Assembly: GCA_030684395.1 (NCBI GenBank)
Contig: JAUXTT010000004.1
Coordinates: 248,001-312,000, forward strand
Direction of reading: 5' to 3'
DNA length: 64,000 nt
Source: Bacteroidota bacterium
Lineage (GTDB): Bacteria > Bacteroidota > Bacteroidia > B-17B0 > Aurantibacillaceae
How positions within the stretch are numbered: the stretch's first letter is position 1; each line of letters begins with the position of its first letter. Below, piece by piece: positions 1 through 8,284 of this stretch. Below the pieces are notes generated by a model, which ran no database searches, was not told the DNA's origin, and saw only the letters and a list, made by a program, of their open reading frames with translations. Both the position numbers and the translations under genes were made by a program.

Positions 1-389
1 CCACTTACAGTCCAATTCTGAACGGGACTATTAATAGTATTGGTAGTATCTGAGTAATGCTTTGGAATCGACGTGTTCTTAAATTTTAACGTGGTCCCAT
101 TTGCAGTAACTGTACCAGCTGAAACATCTGTTCCCGAAACAATTCTTCCATTCTCAAATGGTTGAAAACTGAAAAGTGCTGCTACAGAAATAGTCGTGTC
201 TAAACAAGCTATTGGATTGGTGCTAATAAAGGCGAAAAATTCAGTTTTAGTAGTATTTAATTCCCCATAACGCCTTGCCGGATCGGCTACATTACTTATC
301 TGAGATGTTGGAGTTTCCTCATTAACTTTTTCTTTTTTGCATGCAAAAAAACACGAGACAAATGCAATTAAAACAATAAGCCTTTTCAT
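1..389 (-). CDS. Lipoprotein, 5' part only
   Basis: The gene runs off the low-coordinate edge; about 129 codons are visible from an ATG at 387-389. The N-terminus has a basic start, a hydrophobic stretch and a lipobox FFAC with the acylated Cys at residue 17, followed by KKEK, so it is probably a membrane-anchored lipoprotein exported by Sec. The visible mature part is Thr/Ser-rich, beta-like, and matches no family I recognise. It lies upstream (transcriptionally downstream) of recO with a 30 bp gap on the same strand, so co-transcription with recO is possible. Function unknown. Confidence 0.75.
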   Translation of the reverse strand, partial: MKRLIVLIAFVSCFFACKKEKVNEETPTSQISNVADPARRYGELNTTKTEFFAFISTNPIACLDTTISVAALFSFQPFENGRIVSGTDVSAGTVTANGTTLKFKNTSIPKHYSDTTNTINSPVQNWTVS

Positions 390-419
390 AATACTACGAA
401 TATATAAATTATCTCTGGT

Positions 420-1145
420 TTAACTAAACGTATCTCTTAAAACCGCCAAGGATTTTATTTCATGAACCCCGGCAACATGTAAGCGATAAAAAAGCAACAA
501 ATTATTTAGCAGATCGTCTCTCTCAGCTTTGGAAATATTGTAATAACGAATATTCCGAAGATCCACCATCAGTAAGTCTGACAATAACATTCCGCTTTCA
601 AGGCTCAAATAATTGGGGTGTTGCGGAATCTTTTCTACAAAGGCTCCCTCTTCCAGATCAAAATAAGGATGCTCGGTAGTATAATTATTCTGTGGATAGA
701 AGCCCAAATGTTTAGAGAGTTCGATCAAAAAATATAAATGAAAATTAGTGATGTGTTCGTGGCTTTGGTCTAACCATTGAAATGCAGCTGAAATAAAGTG
801 GAACATGTTTTCATTCGGTTCTTCTTCGCGCACAGAAGCATATAACACTTCATTCAAAAAAACCGAAATGGTATTTTTATAAATATTTGTTTGCAGATCG
901 GAGTAATGATAAAAGCAACGGATGTCGTTTATTTTTGCAAATTGTTTGTTTATGCGCTGCGTTGTTTCTAACTCCAACTGTGTAAGCGGTTGCAACAGAG
1001 CAGATCTTATTTTTGATTTGGGAGATTTTCCCACTTGCACAAAAAACGACTGCAGGCCGTGCTGATCGGTATATATCTTTACGATCAGTTTTTTATCGTC
1101 GTACCTAATGCTCTTAAAAACAATTCCGAGAGATTTACTTAGCAT
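420..1145 (-). CDS. recO: DNA repair protein RecO
   Basis: RecO loads RecA onto SSB-coated single strands and anneals strands in the RecF pathway of recombinational repair; it acts in the cytoplasm. The 241-residue length fits the family. The N-terminal OB-fold region (roughly 1-80) begins with the typical 'MLSKSLGIVFKSIRYDDKK' pattern and contains the G-L-Q-S-F-F-V strand; the rest is helical. The CxxC zinc cluster found in many RecO proteins is absent, which is common in this phylum. The ATG start is 4 bp after the cysteine desulfurase stop, so the two genes form a transcription unit. Confidence 0.93.
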   Translation of the reverse strand: MLSKSLGIVFKSIRYDDKKLIVKIYTDQHGLQSFFVQVGKSPKSKIRSALLQPLTQLELETTQRINKQFAKINDIRCFYHYSDLQTNIYKNTISVFLNEVLYASVREEEPNENMFHFISAAFQWLDQSHEHITNFHLYFLIELSKHLGFYPQNNYTTEHPYFDLEEGAFVEKIPQHPNYLSLESGMLLSDLLMVDLRNIRYYNISKAERDDLLNNLLLFYRLHVAGVHEIKSLAVLRDTFS

Positions 1146-1149
1146 CTTT

Positions 1150-2301
1150 TTACAACAAAGTTTTTTTGATCACATCCACTGCTTTTTCTACTTCTTCCTG
1201 TGTATTGTATTTCCCAAAACTAAAACGAATAGAAGCATAACAGTCTTCTTCGCTCAAACCCATTGCTTCCAATACATACGAAGGTTTTGCCAAAGCGGAA
1301 CTGCAGGCCGATCCGGTAGAAACAGAAAAATACGGGTTCCATTCACCAATCAGCTTAGCAGAAGACTGACCCGAAAAGCACAAACTACTGGTATTGTATA
1401 AACGATGTTTTGTGCTCCCGTTAATTCTTAAGCTTGGAATATCCAGCAACTGATGTTCCAAATAACCTCTTAATTTCGACACATGCACATTGTTATCCCA
1501 CTGCTCAACAGCGGCAATCTCACATGCTTTTCCCAAACCAACAATTCCAGGTACATTTAAAGTTCCTGAACGCAAACCTCTTTCGTGTCCGCCACCATGA
1601 AACAATGGGCTTAACGTTACTCTTGGATTTTTTCTTCTTATATAAAGTGCTCCCACTCCTTTTGGGCCATAAAATTTATGTCCCGATAAACACATCAGAT
1701 CAATTCCGGATTCGCTTACATCCAACATCGTTTTGCCCACAGCCTGAGTAGCATCACAAAAGAAAATACTTTTTTTAGCGTGAACAATTTCACTGATCTC
1801 CTCTATTGGTTGAATAACCCCGGTTTCGTTATTAGCATACATTACGGCAACTAAAATTGTTTTATCAATAATGGCATTTTCTAATTGTTGTAGATCAATT
1901 AAACCTGCAGCATCTACATCCAGGTATGTTATTTCCGCACCCTTTTGTTGAAGATACTCGCAGGTATCTATAACAGCTTTATGTTCGGTTTTAACTGTAA
2001 TAATGTGATTTCCTTTGTTTTTATATACATCCCAAACGCCTTTAATAGCAATATTGATTGCTTCGGTTGAACCGGAAGTAAAAATAATCTCTGACTCCTC
2101 TGCCCCGATAAGATGCGCCACTTGTTTGCGGGCAGTATCAACTGCCTGCTTAGCGACCCAACCGTGTTGATGTGTATTACTTGCCGCGTTACCAAAAGTT
2201 CCTTTTAAAAAAGGAAGCATTGTTGCCAATACTCTTTCATCAAGAGGCGTAGTTGCGTTGTTATCTATGTATATTGGAAGGTCCATTTGTTTATTTTGCA
2301 T
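1150..2301 (-). CDS. Cysteine desulfurase (NifS/IscS family)
   Basis: PLP enzyme that takes sulfur from L-cysteine for Fe-S clusters and thio-cofactors. Visible landmarks in 383 residues: N-terminal DNNATTP, His107 in TEHKAV (cofactor stacking), the PLP lysine Lys209 in SGHKFYG, and the persulfide Cys333 in STGSACSS. The extended loop around the Cys matches the IscS/NifS (group I) type. Two start codons are close together (residues 1 and 6); the second gives MDLPIYIDNNATTP, a typical N-terminus. It overlaps the preceding DUF559 frame by 11 bp and is followed by recO, with no scaffold genes nearby, so iscS or nifS cannot be chosen from context. Confidence 0.93.
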   Translation of the reverse strand: MQNKQMDLPIYIDNNATTPLDERVLATMLPFLKGTFGNAASNTHQHGWVAKQAVDTARKQVAHLIGAEESEIIFTSGSTEAINIAIKGVWDVYKNKGNHIITVKTEHKAVIDTCEYLQQKGAEITYLDVDAAGLIDLQQLENAIIDKTILVAVMYANNETGVIQPIEEISEIVHAKKSIFFCDATQAVGKTMLDVSESGIDLMCLSGHKFYGPKGVGALYIRRKNPRVTLSPLFHGGGHERGLRSGTLNVPGIVGLGKACEIAAVEQWDNNVHVSKLRGYLEHQLLDIPSLRINGSTKHRLYNTSSLCFSGQSSAKLIGEWNPYFSVSTGSACSSALAKPSYVLEAMGLSEEDCYASIRFSFGKYNTQEEVEKAVDVIKKTLL

Positions 2302-2752
2302 GCCTATTGTTATTTACTGAAGGCTCTCCCTCCATCGACAGGCTCAGGACGTCACTCTTGAGAGGGGCAGGGGGGGTGTTGTCGGAATTTACTTCTATCC
2401 AATTCACTATCACCTCCAGCACCATTTGTATATTTTTCTTCACGCTAATATCTTCAAAACGCAAAAATCTAACTCCGTATCCCTCAATTTCTTTTTGTCT
2501 CCTCACATCCTTTTCATATGCTCCTTCAACATAATGGCTACTTCCATCAATCTCTATTGCCAACATTAATTCATTACAAAAGAAATCAACTATATAATTT
2601 CCCAAAGGCTTTTGCCTGTGAAAATCGTATCCCAACATTTGTTTTCCCTTTATATTCTTCCAAAGGATGATCTCTGAGAGGGTACTGTTATTTCTTAAGT
2701 CACGAGCCAGTCCTTTTAAATGAGGTTTATATGGCATAATTTTTCTCTTCAT
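2291..2752 (-). CDS. DUF559 (Vsr-like) endonuclease-domain protein
   Basis: Small protein of the DUF559 family, related to very-short-patch-repair and restriction-type endonucleases. From the ATG at 2752 it has 153 residues (an ATG at 2737 is also possible; upstream codons only extend into a repeat). Family features seen: LRNNSTLSE near the start, LWKNIKGKQMLGYDFHRQKPLGNYIVDFFC, then the acidic nuclease core AIEIDGSSHY and LRFEDISV. The last 30 or so codons are written by repeat DNA (2333-2380) and overlap the next gene, giving a low-quality tail TPPAPLKSDVLSLSMEGE. The gene is flanked by inverted G-rich repeats. Activity on DNA is inferred from the fold only. Confidence 0.85.
   Translation of the reverse strand: MKRKIMPYKPHLKGLARDLRNNSTLSEIILWKNIKGKQMLGYDFHRQKPLGNYIVDFFCNELMLAIEIDGSSHYVEGAYEKDVRRQKEIEGYGVRFLRFEDISVKKNIQMVLEVIVNWIEVNSDNTPPAPLKSDVLSLSMEGEPSVNNNRHAK
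2333..2380. repeat. Composite dispersed repeat, left flank of DUF559
   Basis: Contains CATCGACAGGCTCAGGAC (2333-2350), a TTCGACAGGCTC-type repeat also found in the TPR gene at 40839 and 41003. Next to it is a G-rich block, CTCTTGAGAGGGGCAGG then GGGGTG (2355-2380). The G-rich block is nearly the inverse of 2766-2793 on the other side of the DUF559 gene. Confidence 0.6.
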
Positions 2753-2765
2753 ATAAGTAAACCTT

Positions 2766-2793
2766 TTACACACCCCTGCCCCTACCAAGAGGG
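2766..2793. repeat. G-rich repeat, right flank of DUF559 (inverted)
   Basis: On the minus strand this reads CTCTTGGTAGGGGCAGGGGTG, closely matching the plus-strand block at 2355-2380. The two copies form an inverted pair around the DUF559 coding region, about 390 bp apart. Confidence 0.6.
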
Positions 2794-2856
2794 GAATTTA
2801 TCACATTCCAATTGTAGAGTAGTAATGAATCGTTGAGCGTCTTCCAATCGAGTTTT

Positions 2857-5721
2857 TTAATTTCCTATCAACACAAAGGCTCCCCAGAAAAATGGCTCTT
2901 TGAATTTTGTTTTTATTTGTTTTTGCGCTGCTAAAAATGCTTCTTGTTTATTTCCACTTACTGAGTAGTTTTTGTAGAAAGCAGTCATCAATTCCATTGT
3001 AGCATCATCGCTTACCTCCCACAAACTCATAATCACCGATTTTGCACCGGCCACCAAAAATGAGCGCTGCAAACCATACACGCCTTCACCTGATTTAATA
3101 TCTCCCAAGCCTGTTTCACATGCACTCATCACCACAAGGTCTGTTTTTTCAAGTGATAAGTTCATTGCTTCATAAGCAGTTAAGATGCCATTGTTTGCAG
3201 TAGCTCGCTCCCCTGTTTCATCAAATACTTTTTCGCAATTAGCCAACATCAATCCGGAACGTAATAATGGGTTTTTTCTTGCTTTAGATGTTTCTACTCC
3301 TAGTACTTTATCCGCGTCCACTTCGCTAAGATCTGCTAAAAAGAAACCATGCGTTGCAATGTGTAATACTTCCGCGTGTGCTGCTTTCACGGCTTCTTCA
3401 GTTGCATCATTTTGCATTACAACTGTATTTGTGTATCCGGATGATTTCAGGATTTTGGTAATGTTTTCTACCTCCGTTTTTGTTCCTGGTAAAGAAGGAA
3501 TAATGTCGCCCCCGCCATAATTTGGATAACCCAATAAGAAGGCGGTTTTTGCTCTACCCGTTGTACTTTCTGCTTTAAGTTTCAAAATATCTTTTGTGTT
3601 TCCTACAACAACAATATTTTCCTTTTCTATCAAGTATTTATTTGTTTTAGGGTCTTTTAATGTAAGCAAACTGATTTGGTTATAAACGCCATCTAAGGAT
3701 ACGTATATTTTTTTCTTACCTGCTATCTTATTCTCAATTGGTTCCCAAAACATGGCATAACTCTTATTGTCAGCTTTCATTTCTTTTACTGATTCGCGAT
3801 AAAAAGTGATGCCTTCGTTTTCCATTGCGGCTCCGTTAGGAAAAGTAACAAAATCCAGTGTGCCACTATTATTCAGAACCATTGCTACATATTGAGTCTC
3901 TTTTGTAAATATATTATCAAACTTTTGAACCTGAATAATTTCTACAGCTGCTTCATCCGCTTTTAACTTTGAAGCGATGTGATTGTAGGACACTTTTTCT
4001 TTTACTTCTCCGGCGCCGAACGCACTCGACTTTTGCGACAATGCTTTTTCCAGTTCGTTTGATTTATTCTCAAGGGAATCAACATTTATTTTTTCTTCCG
4101 CAATCTGTTCTTTTGTCATGGTATACACACGGCCTAATTCCTCTTTTGTGCTCAGCCAATTATTATAGTCGTTGATTAGTGATTCATCCCCGCTTGCTAA
4201 AATTTGATTTCTAACTTTTGATGAAGAGTTTAATAATAAAGCTTTGTTGTGCAATTGATTATTCAACATGGCTTCCAACAAAGATTTATCGTTCAAATAA
4301 TTAGCGATTACAAATGAATTAAACCGATTAAATCTTGGAAGTATTTTATCCCAGAATTTTGTTTTTTCTGTTTCACTTAAAGTAGAAAAATAATCGTCGA
4401 TATACATTGAAGTCTTATCCAATACAACTTTGTAATTGGCAGAAGCCTCTGTGTTTTTATTGTTCACCCACTGAGCAACAGCAAGGTTTTCTACTTGTTT
4501 GATATACTCGGGATGGTTCTCTCCATAAATAATTTTATCAGCCTCCACTACCTGAATCATATACTCAAGAGCCTTTGCTTTATTTCCATTCACCCTGTAA
4601 TATGTTGCCAAATCTGAGCGTGTAGCAGTGGTTGCCGAATTTTTATCCCCGAATTTCCTTACATAAATATCCAAAGCGCTTACTAAGTTTTTTTCCACCA
4701 ATTCGTTTTTCCCCATTTCCCAATATAAACCGGCTAAACCTCTTTTAAGATGTGCGTAATCAGGGTGACCCGTTCCCAGTTTTTTTTGTTTGATCTCTAT
4801 CGCCTGCAAGTAAATCTTCTCCGCTTCATCATACTTTTTCATATCGCGATAAATGGAAGCAAGATTAATAGTGAGTTTTAAATAGTTCGATGATTTTTCG
4901 CTCAAAGCTTCTTTCGCAATACCCGTTGATTTTAGCATTAGTTCCTCTGCTTTTTCCAACCGACCTGTTGCCTGATATAACATTGCTTTATTATTCAAAG
5001 ACAAAGCATAGCTCAAACTCTTTTCTCCCGCAACTTCTTTATTCAATTCAATTGCCTGATCAATCCATGTTTCTGCCTCGGCATACTTTCCCATATCTTT
5101 AAGCAGTACAGCTTTGTTGTTTAAGGAAACCGCATACGATTCACTTTTAGGTTCCAGGCTTTCTCGCAAAGCAAGTGCTTTATCTATACACTCCAATGCT
5201 TTGGTGTAGCGAGCTGTTGACTGAAACAATAGGGCTTTATTATTTTGTAGCTGAGCATAAGCTGCAGTATTGGTTGAGCTGGAAGAGAGAAAAAATTGTT
5301 CCGACAAAAAAAACATGGAGCGTGCCGAGCCAAATTTATTTCCTGCAAAAAACACCTCTCCTTTTCTATTATAACCGTATGCCCTGTCATAGTCGGAGTG
5401 CTCCTTGCCCTGCAAAAAATCTTTTGAGTTGATCAACACATTAGAAGCTCTTCCTCCCTTTTCATCTGTTTCAAACAAACCTGAATTATCACTAAAAGAA
5501 ATGGCATAGTTAAAATTACTTGCATCAAACTCTTCCCTGGATTTTTCCAGTTTTTTATCTATCGCATCATTTGTTTTATTCTTTACATTTTTTGCTGTTT
5601 CCTTTGCTTTGTCTTTTGCTTTATCTTTAACCTTATCCTTCACATTATTAAGGTTGAATTGAGCAAATGAGCTAATGCCAATACATGAAATTGCTACAAA
5701 TAGAATGGATCTGGTAATCAT
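2857..5721 (-). CDS. Exported TPR-CHAT caspase-like peptidase
   Basis: 954 residues starting with a Sec signal peptide (about 1-21, ending SSFAQ). Next comes a charged helical stretch with repeated VKDK/AKDK/AKET units (about 25-65), then a long array of tetratricopeptide repeats (about 130-480), a helical spacer, and a C-terminal CHAT domain of the caspase/separase clan (about 640-954). The CHAT catalytic dyad is visible: His about 790 in HIATHGFF and Cys about 867 in SACETGLGD, with the usual GVYGLQRSFLVAGA and SLWEVSD segments after it. TPR-CHAT proteins elsewhere are peptidases triggered through their TPR part; the substrate here is unknown. The next gene on the same strand, encoding a TPR-SpoIIE phosphatase, lies 103 bp upstream. 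Confidence 0.88.
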   Translation of the reverse strand: MITRSILFVAISCIGISSFAQFNLNNVKDKVKDKAKDKAKETAKNVKNKTNDAIDKKLEKSREEFDASNFNYAISFSDNSGLFETDEKGGRASNVLINSKDFLQGKEHSDYDRAYGYNRKGEVFFAGNKFGSARSMFFLSEQFFLSSSSTNTAAYAQLQNNKALLFQSTARYTKALECIDKALALRESLEPKSESYAVSLNNKAVLLKDMGKYAEAETWIDQAIELNKEVAGEKSLSYALSLNNKAMLYQATGRLEKAEELMLKSTGIAKEALSEKSSNYLKLTINLASIYRDMKKYDEAEKIYLQAIEIKQKKLGTGHPDYAHLKRGLAGLYWEMGKNELVEKNLVSALDIYVRKFGDKNSATTATRSDLATYYRVNGNKAKALEYMIQVVEADKIIYGENHPEYIKQVENLAVAQWVNNKNTEASANYKVVLDKTSMYIDDYFSTLSETEKTKFWDKILPRFNRFNSFVIANYLNDKSLLEAMLNNQLHNKALLLNSSSKVRNQILASGDESLINDYNNWLSTKEELGRVYTMTKEQIAEEKINVDSLENKSNELEKALSQKSSAFGAGEVKEKVSYNHIASKLKADEAAVEIIQVQKFDNIFTKETQYVAMVLNNSGTLDFVTFPNGAAMENEGITFYRESVKEMKADNKSYAMFWEPIENKIAGKKKIYVSLDGVYNQISLLTLKDPKTNKYLIEKENIVVVGNTKDILKLKAESTTGRAKTAFLLGYPNYGGGDIIPSLPGTKTEVENITKILKSSGYTNTVVMQNDATEEAVKAAHAEVLHIATHGFFLADLSEVDADKVLGVETSKARKNPLLRSGLMLANCEKVFDETGERATANNGILTAYEAMNLSLEKTDLVVMSACETGLGDIKSGEGVYGLQRSFLVAGAKSVIMSLWEVSDDATMELMTAFYKNYSVSGNKQEAFLAAQKQIKTKFKEPFFWGAFVLIGN

Positions 5722-5824
5722 AAGAAAGTAAATTTGAGAAGACTAATTTAGAAAATGTTTGGAGAACTATGACCAATAATCTTACTGTTTTTATGGTTTT
5801 TTGGATGTTCTTCTATAGTTAATG

Positions 5825-8194
5825 CTATAATCTAACACCAATAACACAAACGTCATCGATCTGGTCAATCTTTCCTTTCCATTCGTCAAAACTTTTACTT
5901 AAAATATTTTCCTGATCCTCCATAGAAAGTTGGGAGTTTTCAAGAATCAATTGCTCCAATTGTTTGTATTTAAACTTTTTTCCTTTGGTGCCTCCAAACT
6001 GGTCAGCATATCCATCGGTGAACATATAGATAACATCCTGTTTGTTTAGTATAAGTTCGTGAGTTGTAAATGGGGTCTGTTCGGCATAAGTTCCGATGGG
6101 TTGTTTATTTGCTTTTAATTCTTTTAATTCTTTCGCACCATCTTCATTTTTTGAAATGTACCACAAGGGATTATTTGCTCCCGCCCACTTGAGTTTACAA
6201 TTGCCACCCGGTAATACTGTTATAGCGGTTAAAGAAATATCCATTCCGTCCTTCACCTCGCTTGCACTCTTTTGAAATGTCTCGATTACCAGTTCCCTCA
6301 CTCTGTCCAGTATTTTTCCGGGTTCCGTTATTCCAAACTCTTTAACAGTTCGGTTAAGTGCATTACTACATACCACGCTTACCATGGCTCCGGGAACTCC
6401 ATGCCCTGTACAATCTGCAGCAGCAATTATTATTTCTTTATCCAGCCCATTTTGATCTTCCAACACATGCATCCAGTAAAAGTCTCCGGCAACAATATCC
6501 TTCGGTTTGTAATAAATAAAAATCTCGGGTAAATACTCTTTTATGTGGCTAATTGGTGGCAATATAGCTTCCTGTAAGCGTTTAGCATAATTAATACTAT
6601 CCGTTATTTCTTTGTTTTTTTCATCTACAATTTCTTTTTGATGCTCAACTTCTTTCTTTTGCTGATTGATCAACTCGTTTTTTGCAGTAAGCTCCGTATT
6701 TGCTTTTTGTTTTTGCCGATAACCTCTGTAAATAAGGAATAACATTACTACTACCAGACCAGATACCGCAATCATACCGTATAACTGCTGGGTTCTGCGC
6801 TTCGACAATTCGCTTGCTTGTTTTTTCTCCGCTTCAATTCTCGCCAGTTCCGACTGTTGCATTTTTTGATCCATCTTCAACATCTCATTCTCTTTTGCCT
6901 TTGCTTTATTTTCTACTTCTGATTTTTGCAAAAGAATATCATTCATTTCTTTTTCCTTGTTGAGCAATTCGTATTCCTTCATTTTTCGCATACGTTCTGC
7001 ATTGCTTCTCAGCAACTCTACATCTTTCAATTGTTTTTCCTTGCTCAACAAAGCGATCTGCTGTTCCTTCTTCTCGCTCTCGTATTTGCTTTGCATTTCG
7101 TTGATTGACTTAAATTTTTCCGTTTTAAAAACCGAATCGCGGGCGCTTGTATACTCAGCATAATAATCCAAAGCCTTTTTATATTCCCTTTTCCCATTGT
7201 TGATCAAAGCCAATGAATAAGCCGCATTGGAAAGAGTTTGCATATTCTCTGTTTCTTTAGAAAGTTTATATGCCTGAAGAAAATACTTTTCGGCCTGAGT
7301 TGTGTCTAACAACTTTAGATGTACATCTCCCAAATCTTCGAGTGCAAATATCTGGAGTTTTTTATCGCCTGTAGTTTCATTCAATTTAAGGATTCGTTCA
7401 GCAACAAGTTTTGCATTCTTATAATCCTTTTTTTTATCGTAAAGTTCGGCTAAGCTGTGGAGAGTATATGATATTCCCTGTGATTCATTTAATTCTTCTT
7501 TTAGCAGCAGGCTTTTCGTTAGCATCTTTTCAGCTTCCTCATAATTTTTTTCAACCATTAATTGCGAGCCGAAATTATTGTAGGCAATTCCCATGCTTTT
7601 TTTGTTTCCCGATTTTTCAGCCAGGGCTACGGCTTGTTTATAATATTTTTTTGCTTGCTCCATTTCATCGAGGGCCCTGTAAATACCTCCGATGTTGCCT
7701 GCAAAATAAGCCTGGTATTTCAGATCGTTTTTCTTTTCATAATAATCCAGGCTTTCTATATAATACGGAAGTGCCTTTTCATAATTTCCGGCATTATATT
7801 GAACAACCCCGAGTGAACTTAAACAAGCAATTATACCTCCTTCATCGTTTATTTTCCTGTTGATGGCAAGTGCGCTATCAATAAAAATTACCGACTTTTT
7901 TGCGTCTCCCTGTATATCGTAATAGATTCCAACTTGTCGTAAGGAAAAGGCTTTATAGTATTGATTATTGTGTTTGCTTGCTATCTTTAATCCTTCGTTT
8001 GCATACTGATAAAATTTCTCATAATCCTTACCCATGAACTCCCAGGCGAGGTTGCAATATAGTTTCGCCCGATCAGGCTCTTTGGATCTTTCAATAACTC
8101 GAAGTAAAGAATCAACTTTTGTTTGGGAAGCAAGATCTATTCCACAAAGCAGAAAAAGAATCACAAACAAACACCTGAATACTTTGCTAAACAT
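5825..8194 (-). CDS. TPR sensor with SpoIIE (PP2C-type) phosphatase domain
   Basis: 789 residues: signal peptide or first membrane segment (about 1-24), periplasmic TPR array (about 30-370), coiled coil rich in E/K/Q (about 370-465), a membrane helix (about 472-490, GMIAVSGLVVVMLFLIYRGY), a second coiled coil, then a cytoplasmic SpoIIE serine/threonine phosphatase (about 560-789). Metal-binding motifs are seen: KPKDIVAGDFYW, AAADCTGHGVPGAM, DGMDISL and FTDGYADQFGG. Such proteins dephosphorylate STAS-type anti-anti-sigma factors in partner switching. No STAS gene is adjacent; a SiaB-like protein is at 34974. A close relative is at 48243. The promoter at 8199-8228 abuts the ATG. Confidence 0.9.
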   Translation of the reverse strand: MFSKVFRCLFVILFLLCGIDLASQTKVDSLLRVIERSKEPDRAKLYCNLAWEFMGKDYEKFYQYANEGLKIASKHNNQYYKAFSLRQVGIYYDIQGDAKKSVIFIDSALAINRKINDEGGIIACLSSLGVVQYNAGNYEKALPYYIESLDYYEKKNDLKYQAYFAGNIGGIYRALDEMEQAKKYYKQAVALAEKSGNKKSMGIAYNNFGSQLMVEKNYEEAEKMLTKSLLLKEELNESQGISYTLHSLAELYDKKKDYKNAKLVAERILKLNETTGDKKLQIFALEDLGDVHLKLLDTTQAEKYFLQAYKLSKETENMQTLSNAAYSLALINNGKREYKKALDYYAEYTSARDSVFKTEKFKSINEMQSKYESEKKEQQIALLSKEKQLKDVELLRSNAERMRKMKEYELLNKEKEMNDILLQKSEVENKAKAKENEMLKMDQKMQQSELARIEAEKKQASELSKRRTQQLYGMIAVSGLVVVMLFLIYRGYRQKQKANTELTAKNELINQQKKEVEHQKEIVDEKNKEITDSINYAKRLQEAILPPISHIKEYLPEIFIYYKPKDIVAGDFYWMHVLEDQNGLDKEIIIAAADCTGHGVPGAMVSVVCSNALNRTVKEFGITEPGKILDRVRELVIETFQKSASEVKDGMDISLTAITVLPGGNCKLKWAGANNPLWYISKNEDGAKELKELKANKQPIGTYAEQTPFTTHELILNKQDVIYMFTDGYADQFGGTKGKKFKYKQLEQLILENSQLSMEDQENILSKSFDEWKGKIDQIDDVCVIGVRL

Positions 8195-8198
8195 GTTT

Positions 8199-8228
8199 TA
8201 AAATTAAGAAAGAATTGCCATACTGCAA
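8199..8228 (-). promoter_or_regulatory. Bacteroidota-type promoter of the SpoIIE gene
   Basis: On the minus strand: TTG at 8226-8228, exactly 19 nt spacer, then TAATTTTA at 8199-8206 (7 of 8 against TAnnTTTG). The box ends 4 nt before the ATG at 8194, so the transcript would have almost no leader. Confidence 0.5.
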
Positions 8229-8284
8229 TCTTTATTTGGCGGGTTTAGTAAGCGGATTTTAGGGAGCAAGGAGTTGATCCTTTA

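Noticed and set aside
7411-7863. Open frame of 150 codons on the plus strand
   Set aside because: Antisense to the TPR part of the SpoIIE gene; shadow of the repeat codon usage.
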